52,955 nt of DNA from Leeuwenhoekiella nanhaiensis (GCF_002744755.1 NZ_KZ319302.1:1-52955); one strand, 5' to 3'. Positions 43,921 to 51,396 are shown, counted from the first letter of the stretch. Program-made: numbers and translations. The notes: generated by a model not told the origin, from the sequence alone.

Positions 43921-44688
43921 TTAATTTTCGGTTAGTGAAGCTTTAAAGGCATCCCGCTTTTGCAGTAGAAACTGAATTAACGCCAACTCATTACCCTGCT
44001 CTAGCATCGGTTTTGTGAGTCCGTTTTCAGACACATAATCCATAAAATCATTGATATTTTCGCGTTTGATATCTAAATTCTGCTGAAAGAATTCGTTAGA
44101 ATACATCTCGGCCAGTTCCTGCTCTGCACTGCGTGCTGTGGGTTCATCTTTTTTATCAAAAATCGCTTTAAAAATATTGATGAAGTTTAAACCATATCGC
44201 CAGCGCATGTCATCTAACGCAATATTTTCGGGAGTGGTATACCGGTCTGGCGCATTGTCTTCGGCTTTGATTTGCCCACCGGTAAACGGTACAGGGTCTA
44301 TGGTGCGTACCCGGTTTACATCGGCCACGATATCTCCGGTAAGATCATAAGGCCGTACGATGATTTCATCGAGCACATTAACGGTTTCGCGAAGCGTAAT
44401 ACTGATGCGTCTTGAACTCACAATGCCCGCGTCAACTAGTACGGTAATGGGTGCAAACTGCAGGGACTGTATCACTAACTCATCATTACGGGCCACCGCA
44501 ATGTCAAAGGTACCCGCTTCTGAAGTCACGGTACCGCGCTGCGAGGTGTTGTTATACACAACGATCCCACCGGGATCATCCCCCACGGGAACAATTATCT
44601 GCCCGCCTACCATTACCCGTGCAAGCTGCTGGCTATGCACCAAAGCGATTGTAAAAAGTATCATTACAAGCGATATTCCCGTTTTCAT
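43921..44688 (-). CDS. Surface protein with carboxypeptidase-like regulatory domain, paralogue
   Basis: 255 residues, signal peptide (cut near VHSQ, residue 19). A CarboxypepD_reg-like domain follows (VVYNNTSQRGTVTSEAGTFDIAVARNDELVIQSLQF), then a C-terminal helical region with YGLNFINIFKAIFDKK and DFMDYVSENGL. Layout and several motifs (TVTsEaGtFdI, the Q-F pair, FmdYV) match the 42956 protein, so the two look like an old tandem duplication with diverged C-termini. Monocistronic, judging by the terminator. Confidence 0.78.
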   Translation of the reverse strand: MKTGISLVMILFTIALVHSQQLARVMVGGQIIVPVGDDPGGIVVYNNTSQRGTVTSEAGTFDIAVARNDELVIQSLQFAPITVLVDAGIVSSRRISITLRETVNVLDEIIVRPYDLTGDIVADVNRVRTIDPVPFTGGQIKAEDNAPDRYTTPENIALDDMRWRYGLNFINIFKAIFDKKDEPTARSAEQELAEMYSNEFFQQNLDIKRENINDFMDYVSENGLTKPMLEQGNELALIQFLLQKRDAFKASLTEN

Positions 44689-44804
44689 CCCAATTTATTT
44701 TAAAGTGTTTATTTCCCTGTTGAAGTAACAACAAGTTACTCAAAATTCAGGGCTTTCACAGGGTAATTTTTTGTTAAATGCCTGTGACATACTAAGCCAA
44801 TGTG

Positions 44805-44812
44805 TACTTTTG
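44805..44812 (+). promoter_or_regulatory. -7 promoter element for pepE
   Basis: TACTTTTG, a full TAnnTTTG match, ends 17 bases before the TTG start at 44830 and overlaps the coding frame that would begin at the ATG 44800, which argues against that ATG. Confidence 0.45.
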
Positions 44813-44829
44813 ACACAAATCAGTCCATT

Positions 44830-45534
44830 TTGAAGAATTTAATCCTTGCAAGCACCTCAACAGTTCACGGTGGCGAGTATCTTGATTACCTGAAACCGAC
44901 ACTCGAAAAGCATTTTGAGGGAGTAAAGCGCTTAATTTTCATTCCGTTTGCCAGGCCCGGCGGTATTTCTCATGACTTATATACCAGCAGAGCCCGGGCG
45001 TTCTTCAAGGATTTGGGCATCGAAGTTTTAGGCTTGCATGAGTTTAGAGATCCCCTAAAAGCCATCGCTCATGCTGAAGGCGTTTTTACCGGAGGCGGCA
45101 ATACCTTTTTACTGGTAGAGCAACTTTACCAAAACAAAGTAATGGCCATTTTAAGAGACCGGCTTTACGAAAACATGCCCTATCTGGGTACCAGCGCCGG
45201 TTCTAATATTGCCGGCATCAGTATGCAGACGACTAACGATATGCCTATCGTTTACCCGCCCAGTTTCAAAACGCTGGGAGCCGTGCCCTTTAACATCAAT
45301 GCTCATTATCAGGATCCTGATCCCAACAGTACCCATATGGGTGAAACCCGTGAAACCCGTTTAAAAGAATTCCATCAGTTTAATAATGTGCCGGTTGTAG
45401 GCCTGCGCGAAGGCAGCTGGATTGAAGCCTATAAACGCGTGTATACCCTGCGCGGCCCGCACAGCGCCCGCATTTTTGAAGCCGGTAAAATTCCTTATGA
45501 GATCGAATCGGGTTCTGTGATTACCGTAAGCTAG
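44830..45534 (+). CDS. pepE: Dipeptidase E (peptidase S51)
   Basis: 234 residues from a TTG start, the family length (E. coli PepE 229). Motifs: IFIPFARPGG, VFTGGGNTFLLVEQL, the nucleophile in GTSAGSNIAG (Ser of GxSAG), TTNDMPIVYPPSF and NAHYQDPDPNSTHMGETRETR. PepE cleaves Asp-Xaa dipeptides using a Ser-His-Glu arrangement in the cytoplasm. An ATG at 44800 would extend the protein by ten non-homologous residues and lies upstream of the promoter element, so I prefer the TTG. Ends four bases into the convergent GNAT gene. Confidence 0.93.
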   Translation: MKNLILASTSTVHGGEYLDYLKPTLEKHFEGVKRLIFIPFARPGGISHDLYTSRARAFFKDLGIEVLGLHEFRDPLKAIAHAEGVFTGGGNTFLLVEQLYQNKVMAILRDRLYENMPYLGTSAGSNIAGISMQTTNDMPIVYPPSFKTLGAVPFNINAHYQDPDPNSTHMGETRETRLKEFHQFNNVPVVGLREGSWIEAYKRVYTLRGPHSARIFEAGKIPYEIESGSVITVS

Positions 45535-45959
45535 AGTTTTTTGAGAAAGTGATACCCCTTAATGACGTAGTTTTCATTAAGGTAAAATTTGTGCCCGGCA
45601 AAATTGTGCACGTAGGCATTGAGTTCGCTGGTTTCACATCCCCGCTCGCGGGCGTACTCATAAATCCATTGAAAAACCTGTTTCCCCAGGCCTTTGCTTC
45701 TATACTCCGGTTTGATAAATACGTGATCGGCTTCGCAGGTTTTTCCACAGTAATGCCGGGTAGCAAACCACAATCCAAAAACCCCGGCTAGTTTTTCTTC
45801 CACATAAATGCCATGACACTCATAACGGTGTTCAAACATTTCGCTAAAACGAGCCTTCAGCAGATTTTCTTCCACACTATGCTCCATCAATTCCTGCACC
45901 AGTGGTAAAAACGTGTTAATCTCATCTTTATCAAATCGTCTAATCTTAATTTTGAGCAT
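45531..45959 (-). CDS. GNAT family N-acetyltransferase
   Basis: 142 residues, single GNAT domain: IRRFDKDEINTFLPLVQEL, the acetyl-CoA pyrophosphate motif PEYRSKGLGKQVFQWIYEYARERG, and an end strand YLNENYVIKGYHF. Acceptor substrate unknown. One of three different GNAT-type genes clustered within 1.2 kb. Confidence 0.87.
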   Translation of the reverse strand: MLKIKIRRFDKDEINTFLPLVQELMEHSVEENLLKARFSEMFEHRYECHGIYVEEKLAGVFGLWFATRHYCGKTCEADHVFIKPEYRSKGLGKQVFQWIYEYARERGCETSELNAYVHNFAGHKFYLNENYVIKGYHFLKKL

Positions 45960-46016
45960 AATTGGCTATTTTTAGATAGAACAGCAAACAGCTGTTTCAT
46001 AAAGGCGACAAAAATA

Positions 46017-46304
46017 ATGGATAAAGCAATACACCACCGGGAAAACCGAAGCAGAGGTCTTTTTTACATAGAAGGAAACGGCGATAAAATTTCGGAACTC
46101 ACATACACTATTAAGAGTGATAATCTGATCGTCATAGATCATACCGAAACCAAAATGGGCTATGAACATCAGGGTTATGCCAGTGAGTTACTGGATTATG
46201 TAGTAAACTGGGCTCGCGAAAACGACATCAAGATCGAGCCGCTTTGCCCATTTGCAGAAATCAAGTTTGACGAAAAACCCGAATACGCTGATGTCCGCGC
46301 CTGA
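46017..46304 (+). CDS. Short GNAT-like acetyltransferase (YjdJ/PF14542 type)
   Basis: 95 residues, the reduced Gcn5-related fold (human GTLF3B/YidJ-like): FYIEGNGDKISELTYTI, IDHTETKMGYEHQGYASELLDYVVNWARENDIKIEPLCPFA. The GxGxxxxL acetyl-CoA loop and the CPFA end are characteristic. Substrate unknown. Its end overlaps the next gene by 14 bases, implying one transcript with the following GNAT and M15 peptidase genes. Confidence 0.87.
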   Translation: MDKAIHHRENRSRGLFYIEGNGDKISELTYTIKSDNLIVIDHTETKMGYEHQGYASELLDYVVNWARENDIKIEPLCPFAEIKFDEKPEYADVRA

Positions 46305-46749
46305 TACCACCCAAAAACTGCAAATCCGTCAGATCACCGCTGCAGAAACCTATGCAGTACGCCATCCGGTTTTACGTGAAGGGAAACCTGCGGAAAGTTG
46401 CGCGATGCCCGGCGACGAGGCTGAAGACACCTTACATATGGGCCTTTTTGATGTTGAAAAACTTATTGGGGTTGTAAGCCTGATGAACAACTCAAAACCC
46501 CAATTTACAGGAAAGCAATACCAGTTAAGAGGGATGGGCGTTTTGAGCGCTTATCAGGGGCAAAAACTGGGCAACCTGCTGGTTGATGAGGCCGAAAAGC
46601 AACTGCAACAACGGGGAGTCGAACTCCTGTGGTGCAACGCCCGCATCAAAGCGCTAAATTTTTACCTGCGGAAAGGTTTCAGCATAGAAGGAGAGCCTTT
46701 TGAGATTGAAAATGTAGGTACGCATTATTTACTTTTTAAAAAGCTCTGA
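46291..46749 (+). CDS. GNAT family N-acetyltransferase
   Basis: 152 residues from the ATG at 46291, 14 bases inside the preceding gene; an earlier start would add only residues from that gene's other frame. Motifs: LQIRQITAAETYAVRHPVLREGKP, GMGVLSAYQGQKLGNLLVDEAEKQ and WCNARIKALNFYLRKGF. The RHPVLREG opening is typical of a GNAT subgroup in Bacteroidota. Stop and next start share one base (TGATG). Confidence 0.87.
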   Translation: MSAPDTTQKLQIRQITAAETYAVRHPVLREGKPAESCAMPGDEAEDTLHMGLFDVEKLIGVVSLMNNSKPQFTGKQYQLRGMGVLSAYQGQKLGNLLVDEAEKQLQQRGVELLWCNARIKALNFYLRKGFSIEGEPFEIENVGTHYLLFKKL

Positions 46750-47483
46750 TGAAAAGACGCCGGTTTATACAAAACACGCTATTAACCACCGCTGCCGTAA
46801 CGACTTTTCCGCAGCTGTTAAAGGCAAATACCGGTCTTCCGGAAACCGAACTTCTGGGTCGTGGCAATCCCGTTTTGACTGAAAAAAGCGGCTATCGCCT
46901 GCGTCCTGAAGCTGCGGAGGCCTTTGACCGGATGGCTGCTGCCGCAAAAAAAGAAGGCATCGGCATACAGGTCGTTTCGAGCTATCGCGATTATGCGCAC
47001 CAAAACCGTATCTGGGAACGCAAATACAAAGACTATAAAGCCGGAGGAATGGCACCATTGGTTGCTATTGAAAAGATTATTGAATACAGCACCATCCCGG
47101 GAACCTCGCGTCATCACTGGGCTACAGATCTTGACATCATTCAGGCGGGAACGGGAGTCACAAATAATGTACTCGACCCCGATAAATTTCACGGTACCGG
47201 ACCCTTCTGCGCATTAAAAGCCTGGCTAGAGGAAAATGCAGAATCCTTCGGCTTTTATGAAGTCTATACCAATGCTTACGGGCGAAAAGGCTTCAAGTAT
47301 GAGCCCTGGCATTTCAGCTACGCCCCACTTTCTAGAAATTATCTTAAAGACTATAAAAAACTGGATATCGCACAAATCCTTCAGCAAAAAAACCTGATGG
47401 GCAGCGACGCCTTTACTTCGGCCTTTATTGAAAAATACCGAACTGAAAATATTCTGGACATCAACCCGAAACTTTTAAAGTGA
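46749..47483 (+). CDS. M15 family D-alanyl-D-alanine carboxypeptidase with Tat-like signal
   Basis: 244 residues. N-terminus MKRRRFIQNTLLTTAAVTTF has a twin-arginine pattern (RRxF) before the hydrophobic core, consistent with Tat export. The M15 zinc site is SRHHWATDLDI (His122, Asp129) and EPWHFSY (third ligand His and catalytic Glu). Such VanY-type enzymes trim D-Ala from peptidoglycan peptides in the periplasm. It is co-translated with the GNAT gene upstream (one-base overlap). Peptide specificity is not determinable. Confidence 0.91.
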   Translation: MKRRRFIQNTLLTTAAVTTFPQLLKANTGLPETELLGRGNPVLTEKSGYRLRPEAAEAFDRMAAAAKKEGIGIQVVSSYRDYAHQNRIWERKYKDYKAGGMAPLVAIEKIIEYSTIPGTSRHHWATDLDIIQAGTGVTNNVLDPDKFHGTGPFCALKAWLEENAESFGFYEVYTNAYGRKGFKYEPWHFSYAPLSRNYLKDYKKLDIAQILQQKNLMGSDAFTSAFIEKYRTENILDINPKLLK

Positions 47484-47507
47484 ATTTGTTTAAAAAAATA
47501 TCTGAAA

Positions 47508-47542
47508 CATCCCTCCAAACCTCCCTTCAAAGGGAGGCTTTA
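47508..47542. repeat. REP-like palindrome, copy B
   Basis: Core palindrome 47520-47537 (CCTCCCTTCAAAGGGAGG) with the flank CATCCCTCCAAA. Its sequence is the reverse complement of copy E at 48551-48585 over 33-34 of 35 positions, so the two form an inverted pair around the M48 peptidase gene. Confidence 0.8.
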
Positions 47543-47575
47543 GTTAACTGAAACTAACCAATTATTCTTATCAAT

Positions 47576-48340
47576 ATGAAACTAGGCGGAAGAGCACTTA
47601 AAATAGTTCTTGGCGTAGGTATCGTCGTTTTTGGACTGATTCGATACTACGGCAGTCAGGAAGAAAACCCGTATACCGGGCGCACACAGTCGGTTAGCCT
47701 GACAACCGAAGAGGAAATCGCCATCGGCCTGCAAAACGCCCCCATTATGGCCGAGCAACATGGCGGTATGCATCCCGACCAGCAATTGCAAAACATGGTA
47801 GATCGTGTGGGCAAAAAACTGGTTGACAACACCATTGCCCGTGAGACGCCGTATCAGTATGAATTTCATCTGCTGCGCGATCCCAAAACGGTAAATGCTT
47901 TCGCCCTGCCCGGCGGTCAGATCTTTATCACCTATGCCCTACTCGAGCGTCTTTCAACCGAAGACCAACTCGCCGGCATTTTAGGTCACGAGATTGGTCA
48001 CGTGGTGGGCAGGCATTCGGCTGAGCGCATCGCGCAGAGCGAACTCGCCAATACCGTTGCCGCCGGTGCACAGGTAGGCGCCGATGCCGGAATGCTCGCG
48101 AGTCAGCTGGGCCAAACGCTGCTACTTAAGAACGGGCGTGGTGACGAACTCGAGAGCGATGATCTAGGGGTGAAGTTTATGCTGGAAGCCGGTTACGATC
48201 CCGAAGCGCTTATTGAGGTGATGCAAATCTTAAAGGAAGCCAGCGGTGGTCAGCGCGTACCTGAGTTTCAAAGCTCCCACCCCGACCCCGAAAACCGCAT
48301 CGCTAAAATCAAGGAAGCGATTGAGAAGTATAGGGGGTGA
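47576..48340 (+). CDS. M48 family metalloprotease, membrane anchored
   Basis: 254 residues. One N-terminal membrane helix (about 8-24), then a periplasmic or cytoplasmic zinc protease domain: HEIGH (138-142) in LGHEIGHVVGRHSAE, and the third ligand Glu in DELESDDLGVKFM. C-terminal SSHPDPENRIAKIKEAI is the usual M48C end. The family includes HtpX/LoiP/BepA-type quality-control proteases of the envelope. It is flanked by inverted REP-like palindromes. Confidence 0.92.
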   Translation: MKLGGRALKIVLGVGIVVFGLIRYYGSQEENPYTGRTQSVSLTTEEEIAIGLQNAPIMAEQHGGMHPDQQLQNMVDRVGKKLVDNTIARETPYQYEFHLLRDPKTVNAFALPGGQIFITYALLERLSTEDQLAGILGHEIGHVVGRHSAERIAQSELANTVAAGAQVGADAGMLASQLGQTLLLKNGRGDELESDDLGVKFMLEAGYDPEALIEVMQILKEASGGQRVPEFQSSHPDPENRIAKIKEAIEKYRG

Positions 48341-48364
48341 TTATTGGTATTGGTATTATTATTT

Positions 48365-48394
48365 TTATTGTTATTGTTATTGTTATTGTTATTG
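48365..48394. repeat. Hexamer tandem repeat (TTATTG)5
   Basis: Five perfect copies of TTATTG directly after the M48 gene. Confidence 0.95.
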
Positions 48395-48497
48395 TCGCCT
48401 CACCCCCTAGACCTTCTCTCCCGGCCATTCGGGAGAGAAGTGAGTTTGATTTTTGACTGAAAAAGAAACTTGAATTGAAGAAGAAAACTTCAGAAAC

Positions 48498-48534
48498 ATC
48501 CATCCCTGGCCCTTCCTTCAAAGGAAGGGGACTT
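48498..48534. repeat. REP-like palindrome, copy D
   Basis: Palindrome CCCTTCCTTCAAAGGAAGGG (48510-48529) with the flank CATCCATCCCTGG, same orientation as copy B. Confidence 0.75.
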
Positions 48535-48550
48535 GCTATTCATTGAAATT

Positions 48551-48585
48551 TAAAAGCCTCCCTTTGAAGGGAGGTTGGAGGGATG
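48551..48585. repeat. REP-like palindrome, copy E
   Basis: Palindrome CCTCCCTTTGAAGGGAGG (48557-48574) with the flank TTGGAGGGATG; reverse complement of copy B. Confidence 0.8.
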
Positions 48586-48692
48586 TCCCCTTCAGATTGA
48601 AATAATAATAATACCAATAGTAATAGCAATAAGTTCCTCAAACGCTATCGCGATTGGCCTGCAAAGTTTTAGCCTTTAGTTGGTTTAGTCCG

Positions 48693-48700
48693 TATCTTTG
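48693..48700 (+). promoter_or_regulatory. -7 promoter element for gpmI
   Basis: TATCTTTG, a full TAnnTTTG match identical to the lipA element, 20 bases before the gpmI ATG. Confidence 0.5.
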
Positions 48701-48720
48701 TGAAACAACTCAAAATAACC

Positions 48721-50238
48721 ATGAATAAAAAAGTCATTTTAATGATCCTCGACGGTTGGGGATTTGCACCTAATAAAGAAGTTTCAGCAGTAGATCAGGC
48801 AGAAACTCCGTTTATCGATTCACTATATACCAAATATCCACACGCGCAATTGCTTACCCACGGAGAAAACGTGGGCTTGCCAGACGGGCAAATGGGCAAC
48901 AGCGAAGTAGGCCATATGAACCTGGGTGCCGGGCGCATTGTCTATCAGGATTTCGCTAAAATCAACAAGGCCTTGCGCGAAAATAAACTGCGCGATCAAC
49001 CGGAGCTGAAAGACGCTTTTAAATACGCTAAAGAAAACAACAAACCCATTCACCTTTTGGGTCTGGTATCAGACGGAGGCGTGCACGCGCACATTGATCA
49101 TGCCAAAGGTTTGATCAAGGCTGCCAATGAGGTGGGTGTGGAAGAAGTTTACGTTCACGCGTTTACCGATGGTCGTGATGTAGACCCACAAAGCGGCGCC
49201 GGTTTTATTGAAGATTTGAATGACTACGCTCAACATAACGGTGCCAAACTGGCCAGCATCACCGGGCGCTATTTTGCGATGGACCGCGATACCCGCTGGG
49301 AACGCGTGAAAAAAGCTTACGATGCAACGGTAAAAGGCATCGGTACCAAAACAACTGATCCTGTTGCTTCGATTAAAAAATCTTACGAAGACGGCACTAC
49401 CGACGAATTCCTTGAGCCTCTAGTCATTACCGAAAACGATCAGCCTGTTGCCACCATTAAAGACGGTGATGTGGTATTGTTTTTCAACTACCGTACCGAC
49501 CGTGGACGCGAATTGACCCGTATGCTCTCGCAGGAAGATTTCCCTGAGCAGGATACCAAAAAACTGGATTTGTACTACGTCACGATGACCAACTACGACC
49601 AGACTTTTAAGAACATCCACATCATTTTTGATAAAGATAACCTGACCAATACGATTGGCGAGGTAATTTCCAAAGCCGGTAAAAAGCAGATTCGCATTGC
49701 GGAAACTGAAAAATATCCGCACGTAACCTTTTTCTTTTCGGGCGGAAGGGAAAAGGAATTTGAGGGCGAAACCCGCCTGATCGCCAAATCTCCCGATGTG
49801 GCGACATACGACCTGAAACCGGAAATGAGCGCTTATGAAGTGCGCGACAAAATTGTTGCCGAACTCAAAAAAGAAGAAGTAGATTTTGTCTGCCTCAACT
49901 TTGCCAACCCGGATATGGTGGGCCATACCGGCGTATTGGAAGCTGCTATTAAAGCCTGTGAGGCCGTTGACGCCTGTGCCAAAGACGTGATCACCACGGG
50001 TCAGGAACACGGCTACAGCGCCATCGTGATTGCAGACCATGGTAACTGCGAAACCATGAAAAACGAAGACGGCTCTCCAAATACCGCCCACACGACCAAT
50101 CCCGTGCCCGTCATTGTGGTAGATAACGACATCAAGACCGTAAAAGATGGCGTTTTGGGCAATGTCGCTCCCACCATTCTTGATATGATGGGCATTGAAA
50201 AAGCAAAAGAAATGGATCAGGAAAGCCTGGTCAGTTAA
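48721..50238 (+). CDS. gpmI: 2,3-bisphosphoglycerate-independent phosphoglycerate mutase
   Basis: 505 residues from the ATG at 48721 (a GTG seven codons earlier would lie in the promoter). Alkaline-phosphatase-like fold with metal-binding LDGWG near residue 10 and catalytic Ser61 in NSEVGHMNLGAGR; later HAFTDGRDVDP, NYRTDRGRELTRM, NFANPDMVGHTG and IADHGNCETM, all GpmI signatures. It interconverts 3- and 2-phosphoglycerate in glycolysis using Mn2+. A thioredoxin-like lipoprotein gene follows after ten bases. Confidence 0.97.
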   Translation: MNKKVILMILDGWGFAPNKEVSAVDQAETPFIDSLYTKYPHAQLLTHGENVGLPDGQMGNSEVGHMNLGAGRIVYQDFAKINKALRENKLRDQPELKDAFKYAKENNKPIHLLGLVSDGGVHAHIDHAKGLIKAANEVGVEEVYVHAFTDGRDVDPQSGAGFIEDLNDYAQHNGAKLASITGRYFAMDRDTRWERVKKAYDATVKGIGTKTTDPVASIKKSYEDGTTDEFLEPLVITENDQPVATIKDGDVVLFFNYRTDRGRELTRMLSQEDFPEQDTKKLDLYYVTMTNYDQTFKNIHIIFDKDNLTNTIGEVISKAGKKQIRIAETEKYPHVTFFFSGGREKEFEGETRLIAKSPDVATYDLKPEMSAYEVRDKIVAELKKEEVDFVCLNFANPDMVGHTGVLEAAIKACEAVDACAKDVITTGQEHGYSAIVIADHGNCETMKNEDGSPNTAHTTNPVPVIVVDNDIKTVKDGVLGNVAPTILDMMGIEKAKEMDQESLVS

Positions 50239-50248
50239 ACCGAAAAAG

Positions 50249-50839
50249 ATGAAAAATTTAAAATACCTCAGCCTAATGCTGGCGATTGTACTGATGAGCG
50301 CGTGCAAATCACAAAACGCTGTAGCCAGTCGCTCTGAAGTGCCTCAAACTCCCGGTCCGCCGGAAGCCGCACAGATTCCTACCTCGCAAAAAAACCCGCA
50401 ACCGGATATGCTTACTGGCCCTGCAGAACGCAGTGACCTGCAGGAAGGTAAATTTGGGGAATGGTTTAACCCGTTTTACGCGTCGTACCGGGTAGATGAA
50501 AGCCTGGTTGACGAACTTAAACCGCTGCTTAAAGATGTTGACATCACCCTGTTTATGGGCACCTGGTGTGGCGACAGTAAGCGCGAAACGCCTCGCATTT
50601 ACAAAATACTGGATGCTGCCGGAAAGACTCAGGATATTGAGCTGATCACTGTAGACCGCTCCAAAACCACACCACAGGGACTTGAAGAAGGTAAAGACAT
50701 CAAACGCGTACCTACGCTTATTCTAAGCAAAGACGGTAAAGAATTGGGCCGTATTGTAGAGTACCCTATCGAAAGTCTGGAAGCAGATATGCTAAAGATT
50801 TTAAAAGGCGAACCCTATAAACACGCATACGCGGATTGA
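50249..50839 (+). CDS. Thioredoxin-like lipoprotein with CxxS active site
   Basis: 196 residues from the ATG at 50249. Lipoprotein signal (LMSAC, Cys of the lipobox near residue 19), a Pro/Gln-rich linker to about residue 55, then a thioredoxin fold: ITLFMGTWCGDSKRETPRIYKIL and IKRVPTLILSKDGKELGRIVEYP with the cis-Pro. The active site is CGDS, missing the second Cys, so a simple dithiol oxidoreductase role is unlikely; monothiol or isomerase-like chemistry remains possible. Transcribed with gpmI, and ended by a strong terminator. Confidence 0.87.
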   Translation: MKNLKYLSLMLAIVLMSACKSQNAVASRSEVPQTPGPPEAAQIPTSQKNPQPDMLTGPAERSDLQEGKFGEWFNPFYASYRVDESLVDELKPLLKDVDITLFMGTWCGDSKRETPRIYKILDAAGKTQDIELITVDRSKTTPQGLEEGKDIKRVPTLILSKDGKELGRIVEYPIESLEADMLKILKGEPYKHAYAD

Positions 50840-50872
50840 GTAGTTACAAGTTAAGGGTTAAATGTTATTAGG

Positions 50873-50909
50873 AAATCGACCGCTTGTCAAAGAGCGGTCG
50901 ATTTTTTTT
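50873..50909 (+). terminator. Intrinsic terminator after gpmI operon
   Basis: Perfect 12-base-pair stem AAATCGACCGCT/AGCGGTCGATTT, eight-base loop, run of eight T. Confidence 0.95.
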
Positions 50910-50962
50910 ATGCGTTTTGAGGAATGCCGTAAAGGAACGGGGATTAGTTTGGTTATATTCGT

Positions 50963-51015
50963 GAATGTAAAATAGATATAACACAACTGGTCGTGTTATA
51001 TGTACGTTGGCATTC
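50963..51015 (+). repeat. attC-like palindrome at the start of the cassette region
   Basis: Inner perfect nine-base arms ATATAACAC (50976-50984) and GTGTTATAT (50993-51001) around an eight-base loop, with outer arms GAATG (50963-50967) and CATTC (51011-51015). The right side ends in TACGTTGGCATTC, where GTTGGCA (51006-51012) resembles an integron R' core (GTTRRRY, relaxed). This core is the reverse complement of the ATGCCAAC at 52051-52058. The sequence changes from ordinary chromosome to AT-rich here. Confidence 0.55.
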
Positions 51016-51055
51016 ATTTTGACTGAAAACTAACATTAAACCACTGAACTAAAAT

Positions 51056-51394
51056 ATGGCAATATCAATTGATTCAATAGAAACATTACAACGATACTTA
51101 AATGGAGTTTTGGACAGAGCTGACCATCACGCTGGAAATGTAGAGGGAGTTTCCCTTGCTTTATTGGGTGCTATCGTATGGAAATCTGACCGTGAAATTG
51201 AAGTTAGAGAATATAATGGAAGTCCTGCTAATATGATTTGGTTTTGGGTAGATGGAAAAAGATACGCGATGTCCTATAATCATTCTACTGAACAGATTGA
51301 ACTTAAAGAAAGAACGCATAAAGGTGGAGTTTTACATTCATTTGACAACTCTACAACTTATGAAGAGATAATTGCAATTTTCAACGGCTTATAA
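51056..51394 (+). CDS. Small conserved-looking cassette protein
   Basis: 112 residues, soluble, no membrane segments. Notable words are YLNGVLDRADHHAGNVEGVSLALLGAIVWKSD, NMIWFWVDGKRYAMSYNH and GVLHSFDNSTTYEEI. From memory, similar RADHHA...YAFSYNH proteins of about 110 residues occur as hypothetical proteins in many bacteria, sometimes in integron cassettes; I cannot verify this here. Only two bases separate its stop from the Shedu-like gene, so the two form an operon inside one cassette. Possible roles are partner, inhibitor or regulator of that nuclease. AT-richer than neighbours (a sampled 60-base line is 30% GC). Confidence 0.8.
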   Translation: MAISIDSIETLQRYLNGVLDRADHHAGNVEGVSLALLGAIVWKSDREIEVREYNGSPANMIWFWVDGKRYAMSYNHSTEQIELKERTHKGGVLHSFDNSTTYEEIIAIFNGL

Positions 51395-51396
51395 TT

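Larger units (their letters stand above)
48341..48720. other. 380-base gap filled with repeats
   Basis: No gene. In order: five perfect TTATTG hexamers (48365-48394) in a longer AT array from 48343; a GC-rich palindrome (48413-48440, arms CTTCTCTCCC-type, copy C); REP-like copy D (48498-48534); REP-like copy E (48551-48585); an AAT-rich array (48601-48632) that is roughly the inverted form of the first AT array; and the gpmI promoter. This is the densest repeat region in the window. Confidence 0.85.

Noticed and set aside
48341-48720. Insertion sequence remnant
   Set aside because: No transposase fragment, terminal inverted repeats with target duplication, or IS-like length; the region is short repeats only.
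49420-50307. 295-codon frame on the minus strand opposite gpmI
   Set aside because: A mirror frame of a highly conserved gene with biased codon use; the translation is Phe/His/Gly rich without any domain.
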